Shown here: positions 1 to 11,336 of the stretch, in pieces
How the letters are laid out: each line of letters opens with the position of its first letter
How positions within the stretch are numbered: the first letter of the stretch is position 1
From: Takakia lepidozioides
Taxonomy: Eukaryota; Streptophyta; Takakiopsida; Takakiales; Takakiaceae
DNA: 64,000 nucleotides
Assembly: GCA_030704615.1 (NCBI GenBank)
Contig: CM060732.1
Coordinates: 16,616,001-16,680,000 of the forward strand
Direction: 5' to 3'
Translations under genes and position numbers: made by a program
The notes under the pieces: model-generated
Seen by the model: only the letters and a program-made list of their open reading frames with translations
What the model was told of the DNA's origin: nothing
The model's database searches: none

Positions 1-2
1 CG

Positions 3-887
3 GAGTGGGGAAAGAGAATGGAATTGCAAGATTCCATTAAGGTCAGGAAACATGAATTATACCATGTGGAAGAAGTACGTGCTGATGCAGCTGATAATAT
101 GACCAGAATTCAGATGAAGAGAAAAGAACAGTTTGATGAAGGCAAGTTAAAGACTTTTAAGACAGGGGATTTGGTTCTATGGTTGCAGAAGAAAGGAAAG
201 ATTAAAGCTTCTAAGTTTAAATCACCATGGAAAGGACCTTATGTCATACAAAAGATGTATGATAACAACACCGCCATGTTACAAACCATTAACAAAGAGA
301 TGCTGGGAAGAGTCAATGCCAATAAGTTGAAGGGATACAGTGGTATCCATGACAAACCATTACAGCATGATTTGCATGTTGAAACGCAAGAGCAGTCACG
401 GGCTGCACCAGTGTTATCAACGGAGTATGGAGCACTTATCGTTAGGCCAAGCATATATGACCAGGGCGGGCAGAACAAGCGTGACACAGCCTATCACAGC
501 CCATCAAGGCAAAACACAGCCTATCACAGCCCAGCACGGCGAAACACAGCCTATCACAGCCCATCAAGGCGAAACACAGCCTATTACAGTCCATCACAAC
601 GTGACACAGCCTATCACAGCCCAGCACGGCGCAACACAGCCTATCACAACCTACCACCGCGTGTCACAGCCTATCACAGCGTACCACAGTATGACACAGC
701 CTGTCACAGCTCAACACAGCCTACTAGGATTACACGATCCATAGAATCAGTGACAGGTGGGCGCACAATAACTTCAGGAAAATGGCTGACGGAAGAAAAG
801 ACGGAAACCAGTTTAAAAATAGACACGTGGAAGTCAGGGCGCGACACACAGCTGAGAAGGAAGTGCAAGAACAGGTGTCATCAATAA
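3..887 (+). pseudogene. Ty3/gypsy Pol C-terminus: end of integrase plus repeat tail
   Basis: The frame is open to the left window edge and lines up with the last third of the integrase in copy 2. The visible part holds the GPY/F module (SPWKGPYVIQKMYDNN) that closes many Ty3/gypsy integrases, then a short linker ending LKGYSG. I see no chromodomain. From about residue 155 the frame enters a tandem repeat of about 10 residues containing TAYHSP, encoded by the minisatellite below. The frame then runs 60 residues past the repeat and stops at 887. Catalytic residues lie off the window. The zinc finger and core are therefore unseen here and known only from copy 2. Confidence 0.85.
478..730 (+). 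repeat. Coding minisatellite, 30-base units built on ACACAGCC
   Basis: About eight units of roughly 30 bases, each containing ACACAGCCTATCACAGCC-like sequence, run in the same frame as integrase. The unit length is a multiple of three, so copy-number change preserves the frame. The same array is found in copy 2 at about 21640-21895. The heptamer CACAGCC also builds the array inside the LTR. Confidence 0.9.
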
Positions 888-1063
888 AGAAGACAAGAAT
901 GGCCGTCAAAATACCTAATCAGCGCGTCAAATTGGATGAAAGGCGGGCCCATTAATGAATACGGTAAAAGGGGAACGGAACAAAGGGCAAGTACAGAAAA
1001 GCGAAATTCTTATCACATGTGTGATCCTAGTGGACTATCCAGCATTAGTGGCAGAAATTTAGA

Positions 1064-3582
1064 AGGGGGACCTTCTCTATGAATATTTTGGTCTGGTCAA
1101 GGAGACAAAGATTCCAGAGGTGCAACAGTTGCCCAAGGGAAATCCTGAGGTGCATATAATACATACACCTGTGTCGGAGGTACCACAAGTACAATGTCAA
1201 GACACTGCAGCACCGGTGATGGATGAAGTGGTTCAAGAAGAAAATCCGGTGGGACAATGGCCTGAGTGGTTCGTGAGACATCACACTGTTGAGGATCAGA
1301 AGGAATAGCAGCAACCTCACCATGATGACCCTCAACAGGCAATGCTGATGAGTTCCATAGGCAGGACACTTAATTTGTTGGGGACTTATGTCAAATCCCA
1401 TGTTCCAACTACCCAATTGACAGCCTTGAGAGAGGAACTCAGGAAGGAATTTGAGGCTCGACTAGCCACTGAGTGTGCAAACAAGGTCGATGAAGAGGTC
1501 ACTTTCAAGATGCAGCAAGACTTGGAGAATACAGAAGCGGCTTTGCAATTGGTCAAGGAACAATTGATTGAGGCAGGCCTCGCGCAAGACCAGTTGCACG
1601 AAGCACATAAGCAACAGCTATACCAAATGCAGGTGCAGCATGAAAGCAAGTTGCAAGAAGTGAATGCACTACATACGGAGTTGCAGACAGTGCATGACAG
1701 GATGGCCATACAATGTGCTACATTCACAACTATGCTTGACCAATCTACAAAAGAAATAAACAGTCAAGCGGAAAAATGTACGAAGGCAGAAGAAGAGAAT
1801 GTTGAGCAAATGAAACTCATTGTCGATATGAAGAATACAATCTGTCGCAATGAGGATACTTTCAAGCGATACAGGCAGGTTGAAGCTGATCAAGAGAAGC
1901 ACATCGTGGAGTTGCAACAAACGCTCATGGCCAATAGAAATGAAATCACGGTCACTAACAAGGCTTGGAAGGAAGCTAATAATCTACTTGCTGCCTATGC
2001 AAATTTGGTTGAACCTCATGCGAAGCGCATGGAGGCTTTACAACAGCAGTTAGAAGTGTACAAACTCAAAGAGGAGCACACTCTCAGAGGAACCACAAGC
2101 AACTTGGTGGATAACAACCTTATGCAGGTCTGGTTAGCACAAGGGCCAGTGGAGGGCAAAGCACCACGAAAGCTCACCCAAAGCGAGATGAATGAGCTCA
2201 GACTGCAAGTGCAGAACATTGCCACAACTACTATAGACAATGTCTATAGTAGGATAGCAGAGTTACAGGAGGATGTAGACGGACTGCAGACTCAAGTGGA
2301 GGACCTCACTCCAAACATCGACAAAAGAGTCTATATCCCTCAGGAACAGCTAATGGCTTCTTATTTACAAGCCAGAACTTTGGCTTTTCAGTCTTCACAG
2401 GAGGTGCAGGAAATGCCAATGATACAAGAGCCAGTACCACCAACACTACAACAAGTCACTGTACCAGTAGCTGAACCTGTTGTTACTACAACCACACTGC
2501 AGCCACCACAGCCTGAGGTATGGGGCAATGCTGCTTTTAACCCACCTAAAACTCCAGCTGCAAGGGAGTACAGTAGGGCTATGATTATGCCCTTCAACCA
2601 AATTCCCATCATGTTGGATTTGGCTTGGAAAGAATTTAGTCCTCCGCAGTCATTCGCACATTACTACCAAATCATGCGTATTTGGCTGCCAGTGGCAACT
2701 AGGACTAAAGTTCTTCCGAGCAATCGACATATTGAGGATCATCACTTTGAACAGTACTGGCATGAGGCAGGTACCATGTTGAGGGAATTAATTGCTTTCC
2801 AAGTTGTACATGGATTAATTTATACCAAGACCAAGGAGGTAGCAAGTATTGTCATGGGATGCGGACTATACTACGCTGCTTGTTTTCTGGTACGTTATCA
2901 CATTGAGCAGCACAAGATGCAATCGCGCTTTCTGAGTTATTCCAGTGGCGATCATTGGATCTTACCTTCAGTGTCACCTCATATGTACCTATATGAGACA
3001 AAAGTTATGATGCAAAAGGATTCTCAAATTCGTTCATGGTTTCAAGCGGCCTGGAACAATTTGTCAACACAGAAATTCGGCATTGATGATATTTTCTATA
3101 AGGGACATGTGGCATGGAAATACTTGCACGGTGCACAAGTAATTGGTACCCCACTCACCTGGACAGACAAGGAACTCAGTGTCTTCACCAATTTTGCTGT
3201 TCAGCGTTTACAGCAAGTTGTAAAATATAAACTTCCAGACATGGTAGGACAACATTGTATGCCCCAGAGGATTCCACAAAAAGTTCGACAATTAAAACAC
3301 CTGAGAAACGATGAGGATTCTGATACAACTATTTCTTCAACGGATTCTTTTGACATGGGAGAAGACTATGCATTACAGATGGCAGAGAAGAAGCGATGGG
3401 GGTCTCCTATGCCTGAAAGGTTACCTCGATATCAGCCGCCAGAGGGCCTCACTTATCCGGGTACTGTTCAAACATCTCCGTCAACCAGTGACAGACCTCA
3501 GGCTCGTACACACAGTTTGCCACGAAACTCTCAACGTCAGAAAAGTGCTCACTCACAAAGGTTTGCTAATCGCAATCAGTAA
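1064..3582 (+). pseudogene. Retroelement ORF3, 5'-deleted copy: long coiled-coil protein in the env position
   Basis: This reading frame lies between integrase and the 3' LTR, where some plant gypsy elements carry an env-like gene. Copy 2 has the same ORF with about a further 360 N-terminal codons. Here those are deleted (junction near 1063), the frame shifts near 1090-1115, and a TAG at about 1306 stands where copy 2 has CAA. From 1309 the frame is open to 3582. Residues 10-330 are heptad-rich, with many E, Q, K and L, typical of coiled coil. A Pro/Thr/Gln linker follows (TTTLQPPQPEVWG), then a globular region rich in W and Y with LDLAWKEFSPPQ, and a polar Ser/Arg tail. I see no signal peptide or clear transmembrane segment, so it is not an obvious envelope glycoprotein. 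Function unknown; a structural or Gag-partner role is only a guess. Confidence 0.8.
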
Positions 3583-3601
3583 ATCGTGAGGACACGGCTT
3601 T

Positions 3602-3620
3602 TTGAGAGGGGAAGGGGTAA
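3602..3620 (+). other. Polypurine tract of copy 1
   Basis: The purine run GAGAGGGGAAGGGG, two to four bases before the LTR start TGTTAGAGG, is the expected primer site for plus-strand DNA synthesis. The same arrangement is present in copy 2. Confidence 0.85.
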
Positions 3621-4621
3621 TGTTAGAGGACTGTCTGGGACTTAGACACTTATACGGGATCTATAGGGTACCCTTAATTTTTGCACAGACTAAGATCAAC
3701 AGGAGCCTTAGGGGTGACAGCAGAACATTGTAAAAGGGGGTTACACAGTCCATCACAGCCAACACAACCCGTCACAGTCGTCCCAGCCGACACAGCCAAC
3801 ACAGCCCGTCACAGTCGTCACAGCCGACACAGCCATCACAGCCAACACAGCCCGTCACAGCCGACACAGCCACACAGCCAGTCACAGCCCGACACAGCCA
3901 AACACAGTCGCACAGCCAGTCACAGTTTTACACAGCCAGTCACAGCTTGACACAGCTGTCACGACCATAGGGAACGGAGAGCAGGACAGGGAACGACTGT
4001 GGGGAACAACACCTGCAAATGGAACATGTTAGTTCACGGACGACGGTTAGTGAGGGAAACGGTTAGAGCCACGGGTAGGAAGATAAAGGGAGAAGCAAGG
4101 ACTGAGAAGGGGGGATTATTCTTGGAAGCACGTCAGGGGAAGGACTTCTTGGTCAGGGAAGAGAGGGGATCGGGTGGAGAGCAAGAACGGAAGCAAGCAT
4201 GGAGAGCACGGTGAAGGAGAAGAGATGATTACCAGATGTTTGTTATATGCAAAGCTGTAGTGATATTGTAAAGCAGATTAGAGACACAATGGCTTCGGCT
4301 TGATACCTGATAAATCATAATCTGATACTTATACGATACAATCACACTGTGTAGAGAGATCTGAGTGAAGCTGTGGAATGAATGGATGAGTTGATGGAAT
4401 CCGATAGATTGATGAAGCAAACTGATACTTAATTATCAATGGTAAGGTAGCTAACATGAATGCCAAAAGGGAAACAAATATGAAACACCCCCATGATACA
4501 CTAGCTGTAGGTTATGACTGATTGTTCTGCGCGGGCTGAGTACTTAGAGATTTCCAACTCTTCTATCTTGGAGTTTCCGCCTCGGATAGCGAAGGGATGG
4601 GTGAGTAAAAGCCGCGCGACA
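3621..4621 (+). repeat. 3' LTR of copy 1 (1001 bp)
   Basis: It begins TGTTAGAGG and ends GCGCGACA, the usual TG...CA ends. Boundaries were fixed by comparison with the LTR at 16402-17462, which has the same start next to its polypurine tract and the same end. The left third holds the CACAGCC array. The right end reads into the minus-strand gene and contributes a spurious 26-residue tail to its frame. Confidence 0.9.
3720..3965 (+). repeat. CACAGCC array in the LTR U3 region
   Basis: Irregular units of 9-15 bases (CACAGCCGACACAGCC, GTCACAGTCGTCACAGCC and similar) fill this stretch. Copy 2 has the reverse-complement array at about 17040-17395, with different unit numbers and order. Array length therefore differs between LTRs of the same family. 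Confidence 0.9.
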
Positions 4622-7600
4622 CACACCATCCAGGCCCTCCAGCAGCTCCCCATCTGGAATGTCGAGGAGAATCATGTCGCAAGCTCTCTCCACCTCAACC
4701 CCCCCCCCCCCCCGAGTGCTCTTGTAGTCCGTGCTCACAGCCGTGAAGAATTCCATCATGGCTTCAAAACCAGGGGTGTCTTTAGGCTCTGTACCGCCAG
4801 CCCTCTTCTTGGCTTTCCCCTTCTGCTCCGCCAGAGACTTGTTGTGTGCCACCTTCTTCGCCCTGGCAGCGAGAGCGTCAAGGAAGCTCTCATTGACGCA
4901 TTGGATGATGGTTGGAGGTTCTAGCTTTGGCCTGTGCGTAAACGTCACCGCCGAATACCGCCGTGTAGGCTCGCCCTCAAATGCCAACTTCTTGGCAGAG
5001 CCAGTCCCACTCCGAACTGACTTGGGAACCCGGACGACCGGTGACTGGGTAGGAGCAACAGCAGTCGCAGGACCTTGAACAAAGTCATCGTCCGAGTCAC
5101 TCTCTTGGGTCCCCTCCTGCGCCTCCTCCGATGCCCCCATGGTTTTCTTCTTTTTGGGTGTTACTGCACTCACTTGTTTCCTTGTCCTTTTCCTTTGGCC
5201 TTTACTCTTCTCATGCAATTTCTCCTGAATTCCTGCCTGAGCAAGCTCTGCCGCTTTCCTGGAGTTCGCAAGCGCTCTTGCCTCTTTTGCACCCAACGGA
5301 GGCAGCGGAGCCCGGTTTCGTCGGAATTCAGCATCCAGCTTCAATTGAAACTCGGATGGGTCGAGCAAGCCGGGCGGAAGGTCCACATACCAAGGGCAAT
5401 CACGCAAATGTTCCAGATGCCACTCCTTCACAATATCGTCAGTGTACATGGAGTCAGCCCCAGGGTTCCTCCATGCCAGGAAGAATGGTGGCTCGAAAGA
5501 CAGATGACCTTTCTCCAAAAGGGAGAACTTGCAGTACCTGCATTCATGAAAAACACAATGAGGTCCTTGAAATGCATATTCGGCACCATTTTCCCAGGTT
5601 GGGGCGGATGTGAGTGGGCCTAGAAATGGAAAAATGGCGCCGAATTTCGGTTTTCGGTGACAGCCACCCTAGGGACTTAGCCCGAAAATGGCTAAGTCCC
5701 TGAACGGCAATAGGGCCTAGAACTGGAAAATGGCGCCGAATTTCTAGTTCAGGGCCAGCCACCCTAGGGACTTAGCCCGAAAATGGCTACGTCCCTGAAC
5801 GGCAATAGGGCCTAGAACTGGAAAATGGCGCCGAATTTCCAGTTCGGGGCCAGCCACCCTAGGGACTTAGCCCGAAAATGGCTACGTCCCTGAACGGCAA
5901 TAGGGCCTAGAATTGGAAAATGGCGCCGAATTTCCAGTTCGGGGCCAGCCAGTCTAGGGACTTAGCCCGAAAATGGCTAAGTCCCTAAACGGCAATAGGG
6001 CCTCGAACTGGAAAATGGCGCCGAATTTCCAGTTCCAGGCCAGCCAGTCTAGGGACTTAGCCCGAAAATGGCCAAGTCCCTGAACGACAATAGGGCCTAG
6101 AACTGGAAAATGGCGCCGAATTTCCAGTTCAGGGCCAGCCAGTCTAGGGACTTAGCCATTTTCGGAGCCCTGACTGGAAATTCGGCGCCATTTTCCCTAA
6201 CACCACATGAGGCCTCTAACATCCTGAAATGCAAGGACTTGAAAGAAAGGCATCGCGTATGTACCTGTACAGAAGGCGCATTGCTGCTTTGTCCGCGTTT
6301 AGCTGGTCGGTGAACTCGTGGCTCCGGCGAGCATCTGCTATCTCCCGAAAGAATAAGTTGGTTTTGTAGAGCAGAAAGTACCTCGTCACATAGTCGCGTA
6401 GGCTCTCTGCTGCAGGAGATATCTCCATCTTGAACTGATGTGCTTGTGTGTCCAGCTGCTCTTGCGCATTTGTCGTCACCTATGGAGATTCTCCATCAGA
6501 TCGCTTTCCTGAAAAAATACAATGAATCCACCCCCTACTAGAGTAGAAGCCCCAAACGAAGCGTGGGGAAGTACCTGAAACCACCATGTCATGCGGTTCA
6601 TCCACATGTCGAATGTGGGGTCAGAGAGTTTGTCCGGTTTGGGGAAGCTCCACATGTCCCTGGTACTTTGGGAACCATTCCAGATTTGGAGCCACCGGAT
6701 CTGTCCAACCACCCAGCATATTCGTAAGCGCCAAACACCACAAAAAAGAGTTGTTGCCACCACAATTTGGTTAAGAATGTATCACCTTTTCTGTTGCATC
6801 CACACAGGATGTGGCTAGACGATGGAGCTTCTCCAATGTCATCGTGGGCTTCAGAGCGCGAGAGTAGTGCTTCCCCACCTCCACCAGAAAGTCGGCACCA
6901 AGGGCGGGATCAGCTATGGCCACGTACTTTACCATCCGCGACTTGTACTTTATGCGGGCCCTCACCTCCGCAGCTTTGACATACGATTCGAGTGCCAGGA
7001 GGGTTGGATTCTTCTCCTCTGACTCCATGTAGAACCTCCGCGCATGTGCCAAATCCTGCTGTATTTTCGTCTGTCAAGAATGCGCACATAAGATTAGAGA
7101 TCCTGCTCAACACAATTTCTTCTATTGGGGGAGGAGAGACAGATTAGCTCAACAAAACTGTCAGGAGCTTTACCCGAAATATGTAGTCCACCATGGCGTC
7201 GACGCTCAGCTTATACCAGGTTCTGTCTGCCTTTGCCTCCGACTTGCGCAGGAGGTCGGCACTGAGGGAATTGGCAAACTCTTGCACCCCCTGCTTCCCG
7301 ACATCCTTCACTCGGAAGAGCATATGGGACAAGTTGGTGGCAATGAAGGCATTCTCAGTCACCCTGCAGTGCCACATTTTCATCAAACAATACTGAAATG
7401 GGAATTTTCATCATATATGAGGATTCGCAATGAAATGACTTCCAAATTCAAAGTCCAAAAGCGAGAGGCGTTGTAACTTACGAGTTGATGTCCGCCATTG
7501 CAGCTTTGAGAAGACTACGATCTTTGGGCCCCGCAACCTTCAGCACAACACACTCCACGGCGAAATGCCAATTGAGGTCATTGGGGTGGGCTTGGGCAAT

Positions 7601-9478
7601 GTGCTCCATACATGCCAGGAGGCGATGATTGCCGTCCCACACGCAGAACATCTTACCGGACAAGTGCTGGAAAAGTGGATCACTAGCAATCGATCTCTCG
7701 AACTCCTCATTTCGCGTTTGCCAATGGGGACCCCATTTGTTCATCGGAAGTGTGGGCACGGGAAGCTCCGTGGTCGTTCTCAATGGAAACGTAAAACGCG
7801 GCAGACCCCATTCGATATCCATCCCGGAAAGAGAATTTCAGCTTGTCGATATCGCCTGGGAGGGCAAGTCTCACCACCTGCAATGACACCAAGCGGCAAA
7901 GGGGAATTCGAAGCTTGGCCGGGTACACCATGCCCCCCAGCACCCTGCCAATGTTGCTGTGGGTTGCCTCCAACATCTTGGCAGCGGCCAACTTCATATC
8001 TGCCTCCGACATGACGTCTGCTGCAGAGGGGTTTTCCGGCAGCCCACCAGGACCGCCAAATCCAGCCTGTATGCTCCGGGTTTGGGGCCTGGGGATGTCC
8101 GGGAGGATGTCATCCTGGTCAGAAAGCTCCCTGTCGTCCTCCTCAACAGGGTCAACCACCTGCGAAACCACCTCCAGCACTCTCCCCGTCTCTACTGCCC
8201 TCTCCCTGGCTTCACCTCGAACTTGCACAATACGTGCTCTTTCTGGTGTTCTTTCCTCTCCTCCACTCTCCACCGTATGGGTAATTGCAGGGGCTGCTCT
8301 TGCCCGCGATGGTCTAACCAGTGTGTTGCTGCCTCTTTGTGGTGTCTTGGAGGGATCCACCGTCTCTGTGCGTCCCTCACTTACATGGGAATCTGTCAGT
8401 TCGGAACCCCTGGCCTCTTCAGTGGCCTTTTCTCTTTCCTCCTGGCTAGCCTTGTGTCTTGCCTGATCTTTTGCCCTCTCTTTTGCCCTCTCACGGGCTT
8501 TCTGTTTCTTATTAGGGCTAGCAGCAGGGGAGCCCGGATGGACGACCACCTTTGAGGTAGGCGAACTGACACCCTCGCGCGCGAACTCCCCCCTCCGCAG
8601 CCCGTGACGGCTCTCGCGCCGGGGATTGCACGTGCTTGGCTTTCTTCTTCTTCTTTGCTTGGACGGGCCCTACTGCTTCTGCATCAACAACCTCCATTGC
8701 CGGATCTGCTGTTCTCACTTCCTCACGCCCTTCACCTGCCATGAGGCCTGCACCAACCTCCCCAATGCCTATTCTGTCGTACTCTCGCTGCAGGTCCTCC
8801 CGTCCACCAACAAAAGGTTGAAGTTTGCCCTCTCGCTCCAAGGTGGGCGGTTCAAACATGCGATGAGTTGCAGCAGTCGTTGATACCACCAGCGTGCCGG
8901 GCTCGTCGTCACTCTGTCATTCCCAAAATCGTGAGAACCAACATCGGTGCCAAAACCAACATCGCAACCCATAGCAACAATTGTGTAACAAAAATGAAAA
9001 CATAACAAGTTTAGGAAGTATGGAGAGCCATGCAACAACAATGAAAACAAATGCAACCATTGCCTGAGAATGACATGCACAAGCAGCCTTCTCCAGAGCT
9101 GCCGGATTTGCACACGCATTGCAAACAATCTAAGGTTCACTCATCCAGCGAAGCCAGGATGAAGATGCAAAAACAAAGCGAGGCAACAAAGCGAAAGCGA
9201 AAGCGAAAGCAAAAGCAAAAGCGAAATCGAACAAAGCGAAAACAGAAGTGGCTTGCCTGAGAGTACTCGGCTTCAGTTGGCGCGGGTTGTGAGCAAGACA
9301 CTGGAATCTCCTGCTGAAGCTTCAGTTTGGCCATGCGAGAGATTGGCCGTCGTCCGTAGTACAGAGCTTTCAACTTCCGCCGCGGTCTGGATGTGAGGTC
9401 TCTCTCAGGAGAGCCATGCCCTTCAGGCGGCATAAGTCCCAGCCAAAATGGAAAAAGATCTTCGTTTTTGGGGTACAT
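4622..9478 (-). pseudogene. Multi-exon gene with ParB/sulfiredoxin-like DGNHR motif; frameshifted and cut by an LTR element
   Basis: I can follow seven exons: 9478-9257, 8913-7482, 7363-7174, 7070-6786, 6700-6575, 6479-6265 and 5537-4622. The splice phases agree at every junction. The first intron would use a GC donor (CAG/GCAAGC); the rest are GT-AG. The start is the ATG at 9478. The N-terminal 300 residues are charged and low-complexity, with an R/K/E-rich stretch (ARERAKERAKDQARHKA). Near 7640-7620 is KMFCVWDGNHRLLAC, the pattern of a ParB/Srx-fold active-site segment, preceded by WQTRNEEFERSIASDPLF. Later exons encode a helical region, then a basic nuclear-type segment (TPKKKKT) near the C-terminus. 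Two single-base frameshifts (C6 run at 8588-8593; about 7820-7835) and the LTR insertion at 4621 make this copy inactive unless they are assembly errors. It lies head-to-head with the transposase at 11337 and shares its palindromic repeats. Biochemical function unknown. Confidence 0.65.
5620..6200. repeat. Intronic satellite, exact 95-bp period, two hairpins per unit
   Basis: The phrase agggacttagc recurs at 5671, 5766, 5861, 5956, 6051 and 6146, a constant 95-base step. Each unit contains two inverted repeats: GGGACTTAGCC facing GGCTAAGTCCC across a 7-base loop, and GAACTGGAAA facing TTTCCAGTTC around a GGCGCC core. The array lies wholly inside the intron between exons 6479-6265 and 5537-4622 of the DGNHR-motif gene. 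Confidence 0.95.
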
Positions 9479-9599
9479 GCCTCGAATAGCATGTTAAGCC
9501 AAGATTAGCATCAGATTTAGGGTACGTATCCAGGAAGCCATGTGTGGCCAGCCTGAATGAAAACGGACGGCGGTGGACATTTATTGCCCAACTGCGCAA

Positions 9600-11240
9600 T
9601 TAAATGTCGGATGAAGCCCTCCATGTCGGATGAAAAACGACGGAACTTGGCCCGGAATTTCCAACGTAGAGGTAATTCGGAGCGCTGCAGGATGGAAATC
9701 CGGCGCCGGTAGGGCGGCGGGCGAAATTTCCCTCACGCAGGTAATTCAGAAGCGGATGGATGGAAATCCGGCGCCGGATTTCCATCCGCGCAGGTAGGGC
9801 GGCGGGCGAAATTTCCCTCACGCAGGTAATTCGGAGCGGATGGATGGAAATCCGGCGCCGGATTTCCATCCGCAAGGTTGGTCGGAGAGCGGATGGATGG
9901 AAATCCGGCGCCAAATTTCCATCCAGCAGGTAAGTCGGATCGCTGACGTATGGATATTCGGCGCCGAATTTCCATTCGCCAGGTATTTCGAAGCGCTGAA
10001 TTACCTTCCTGCAGGTAATTCTGAGCGTGTACGATTGATTTTTCGGAGAAAAACAAACTAAACTGTTTGTTTTGTGGCTGAAGTGCACTTGTAGACACGT
10101 TTTTCTTGGAATCCTTGACTGCTAGAGGCAAATCGGAACAACCTCGGACGGAAATTCGGCGCCGTTTTTCCATTCTGGGAGGTTTTTACGACTTCCTTTG
10201 AGGGGGCCCCAATGGAAATTCGGCGCCGAATTTCCATCCGGGGGATGGTCTCTGTCGGAGAGGTGCCGGCCTCTCCGCCGCTCTGTTGGATATTCGGTGC
10301 CGAATTTCCGTCCGGGGGTTGAAATATGACGGCCAGGTGTCGGCCTCTCCCCCCTCCCCGACTGCATTGGAACGGCCCCGGATGGAAATTCGGCGCCGTT
10401 TTTCCATCTGGGGAGGTTTTTATGTCGGCCAGTTTTCGGCCTGACCCCCCACACGACTTCCTTTGGGGGGCCGGATGGAAATTCGGCGCCGAATCTCCAT
10501 CCAGGGGATGCTCTCTGTCGAACACGTGCCGGCCTCTACGCCCGAGGCGACTTCATCCGGGCGTCCCCTGTTGGATATTCGGTGGCGAATTTCCGTCCGG
10601 GGGTTGAAATGTGACGGCCAGTTGCCGGCCTCTCCCCCTCCCCGACTGCATCCGAACCGCCCCGGATGGAAATTCGGCGCCGTTTTTCCATCTGGGGATG
10701 TTTTTATGCCGGCCAGTTTTCGGCCTGACCCCCCGACACGACTTCCTTTGGGGGGGCCCGGATGGAAAAATTGGCGCCGTCCATCCAGGGGATGTTCTCT
10801 GTCGCACACGCGCCGGCCTCTGCGCCCGAGGCGACTTCATCCGGGCTTCCCCTGTTGTATATTCGGTGCCGAATTTCCGTCCGGGGTTTGTAATGTGAGG
10901 GCCAGATGGCGGCCTTTCCCCCGAGCCGACTGCATCCGAAAGGCCTCGGATGGAAATTCGGCGCCATTTTTCCATCCGTGGAGGTTTTTATGTCGGCCAG
11001 TTTTCGGCCTGACCCCCGACAGGACTTCCTTTGGGGGATTTGAATGGAAATTCGGCGCTGAATTTCCATCCGGGGGATGTTCTCTGTCGAACAGGTGCCG
11101 GCATCTCTGCCCCAGACGACTTCATCCGTGCGGCCCCTGTTGGATATTGGGTGCCGAATTTCCATTCGGGGGTAGTAATGTGACGGCACGGTGCCGGCTT
11201 CTCCCCTTCAGCCGACATCATCCGGACGGCCCCCCACTTT
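9600..11240. repeat. Palindromic GGCGCC satellite with a higher-order period of about 280 bp
   Basis: This stretch between two head-to-head genes is made of imperfect palindromes centred on GGCGCC or GGTGCC, such as GGAAATTCGGCGCCGAATTTCC. From about 10140 a compound unit repeats: ctctgtcg occurs at about 10249, 10515, 10798 and 11083, and the ttttcggcctgaccccc phrase at about 10433, 10717 and 10999. Each unit of about 280 bases contains three palindromes, so spacing is about 94 bases, close to the 95-bp satellite at 5.6-6.2 kb. 9600-10020 has a simpler, more degenerate version. Open frames here, up to 284 codons, are translations of the repeat and are not annotated. Confidence 0.9.
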
Positions 11241-11336
11241 CTGACTGCATACCGTTGGCAGTTATTGCACAAAGACCAGGGGCCGCATTCCGGAGACAAG
11301 GTTCATTAACACTCTGACTGTGGATTTTTGAGATAG

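Larger units (their letters stand above)
1..4621 (+). mobile_element. Ty3/gypsy LTR retrotransposon, copy 1 (3' part only)
   Basis: The window opens inside the integrase of a retrotransposon that runs rightward through a third ORF, a polypurine tract and a complete 3' LTR. The sequence closely matches the minus-strand copy at 16402-29352, which supplies the order of parts. Everything upstream of the integrase tail lies off the left edge. The LTR ends at 4621, exactly where the coding sequence of a minus-strand gene begins, so this copy is an insertion into that gene. The expected target duplication is the 5 bases at 4622-4626 (cacac). Its partner should sit left of the window. Confidence 0.9.

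Noticed and set aside
3621-4621. LTR as envelope or other coding region
   Set aside because: Frames here are short and shared only because LTRs are copies; the LTR boundaries explain the sequence.
4514-5623. Plus-strand frames of 115-182 codons
   Set aside because: They are antisense to exons of the minus-strand DGNHR-motif gene, whose frame is supported by consistent splice phases.
7843-8555. Plus-strand frames of about 200 codons
   Set aside because: Antisense shadow of the charged low-complexity exon of the DGNHR-motif gene.
5620-11240. CRISPR-like array (regularly spaced palindromic repeats)
   Set aside because: The sequence between palindromes is itself repeated from unit to unit, there are no cas genes, and the DNA is a spliced eukaryotic genome. 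It is a satellite.
9600-11317. Overlapping open frames of 73-284 codons on both strands
   Set aside because: They are translations of the palindromic satellite in several frames at once and contain no recognisable domain.
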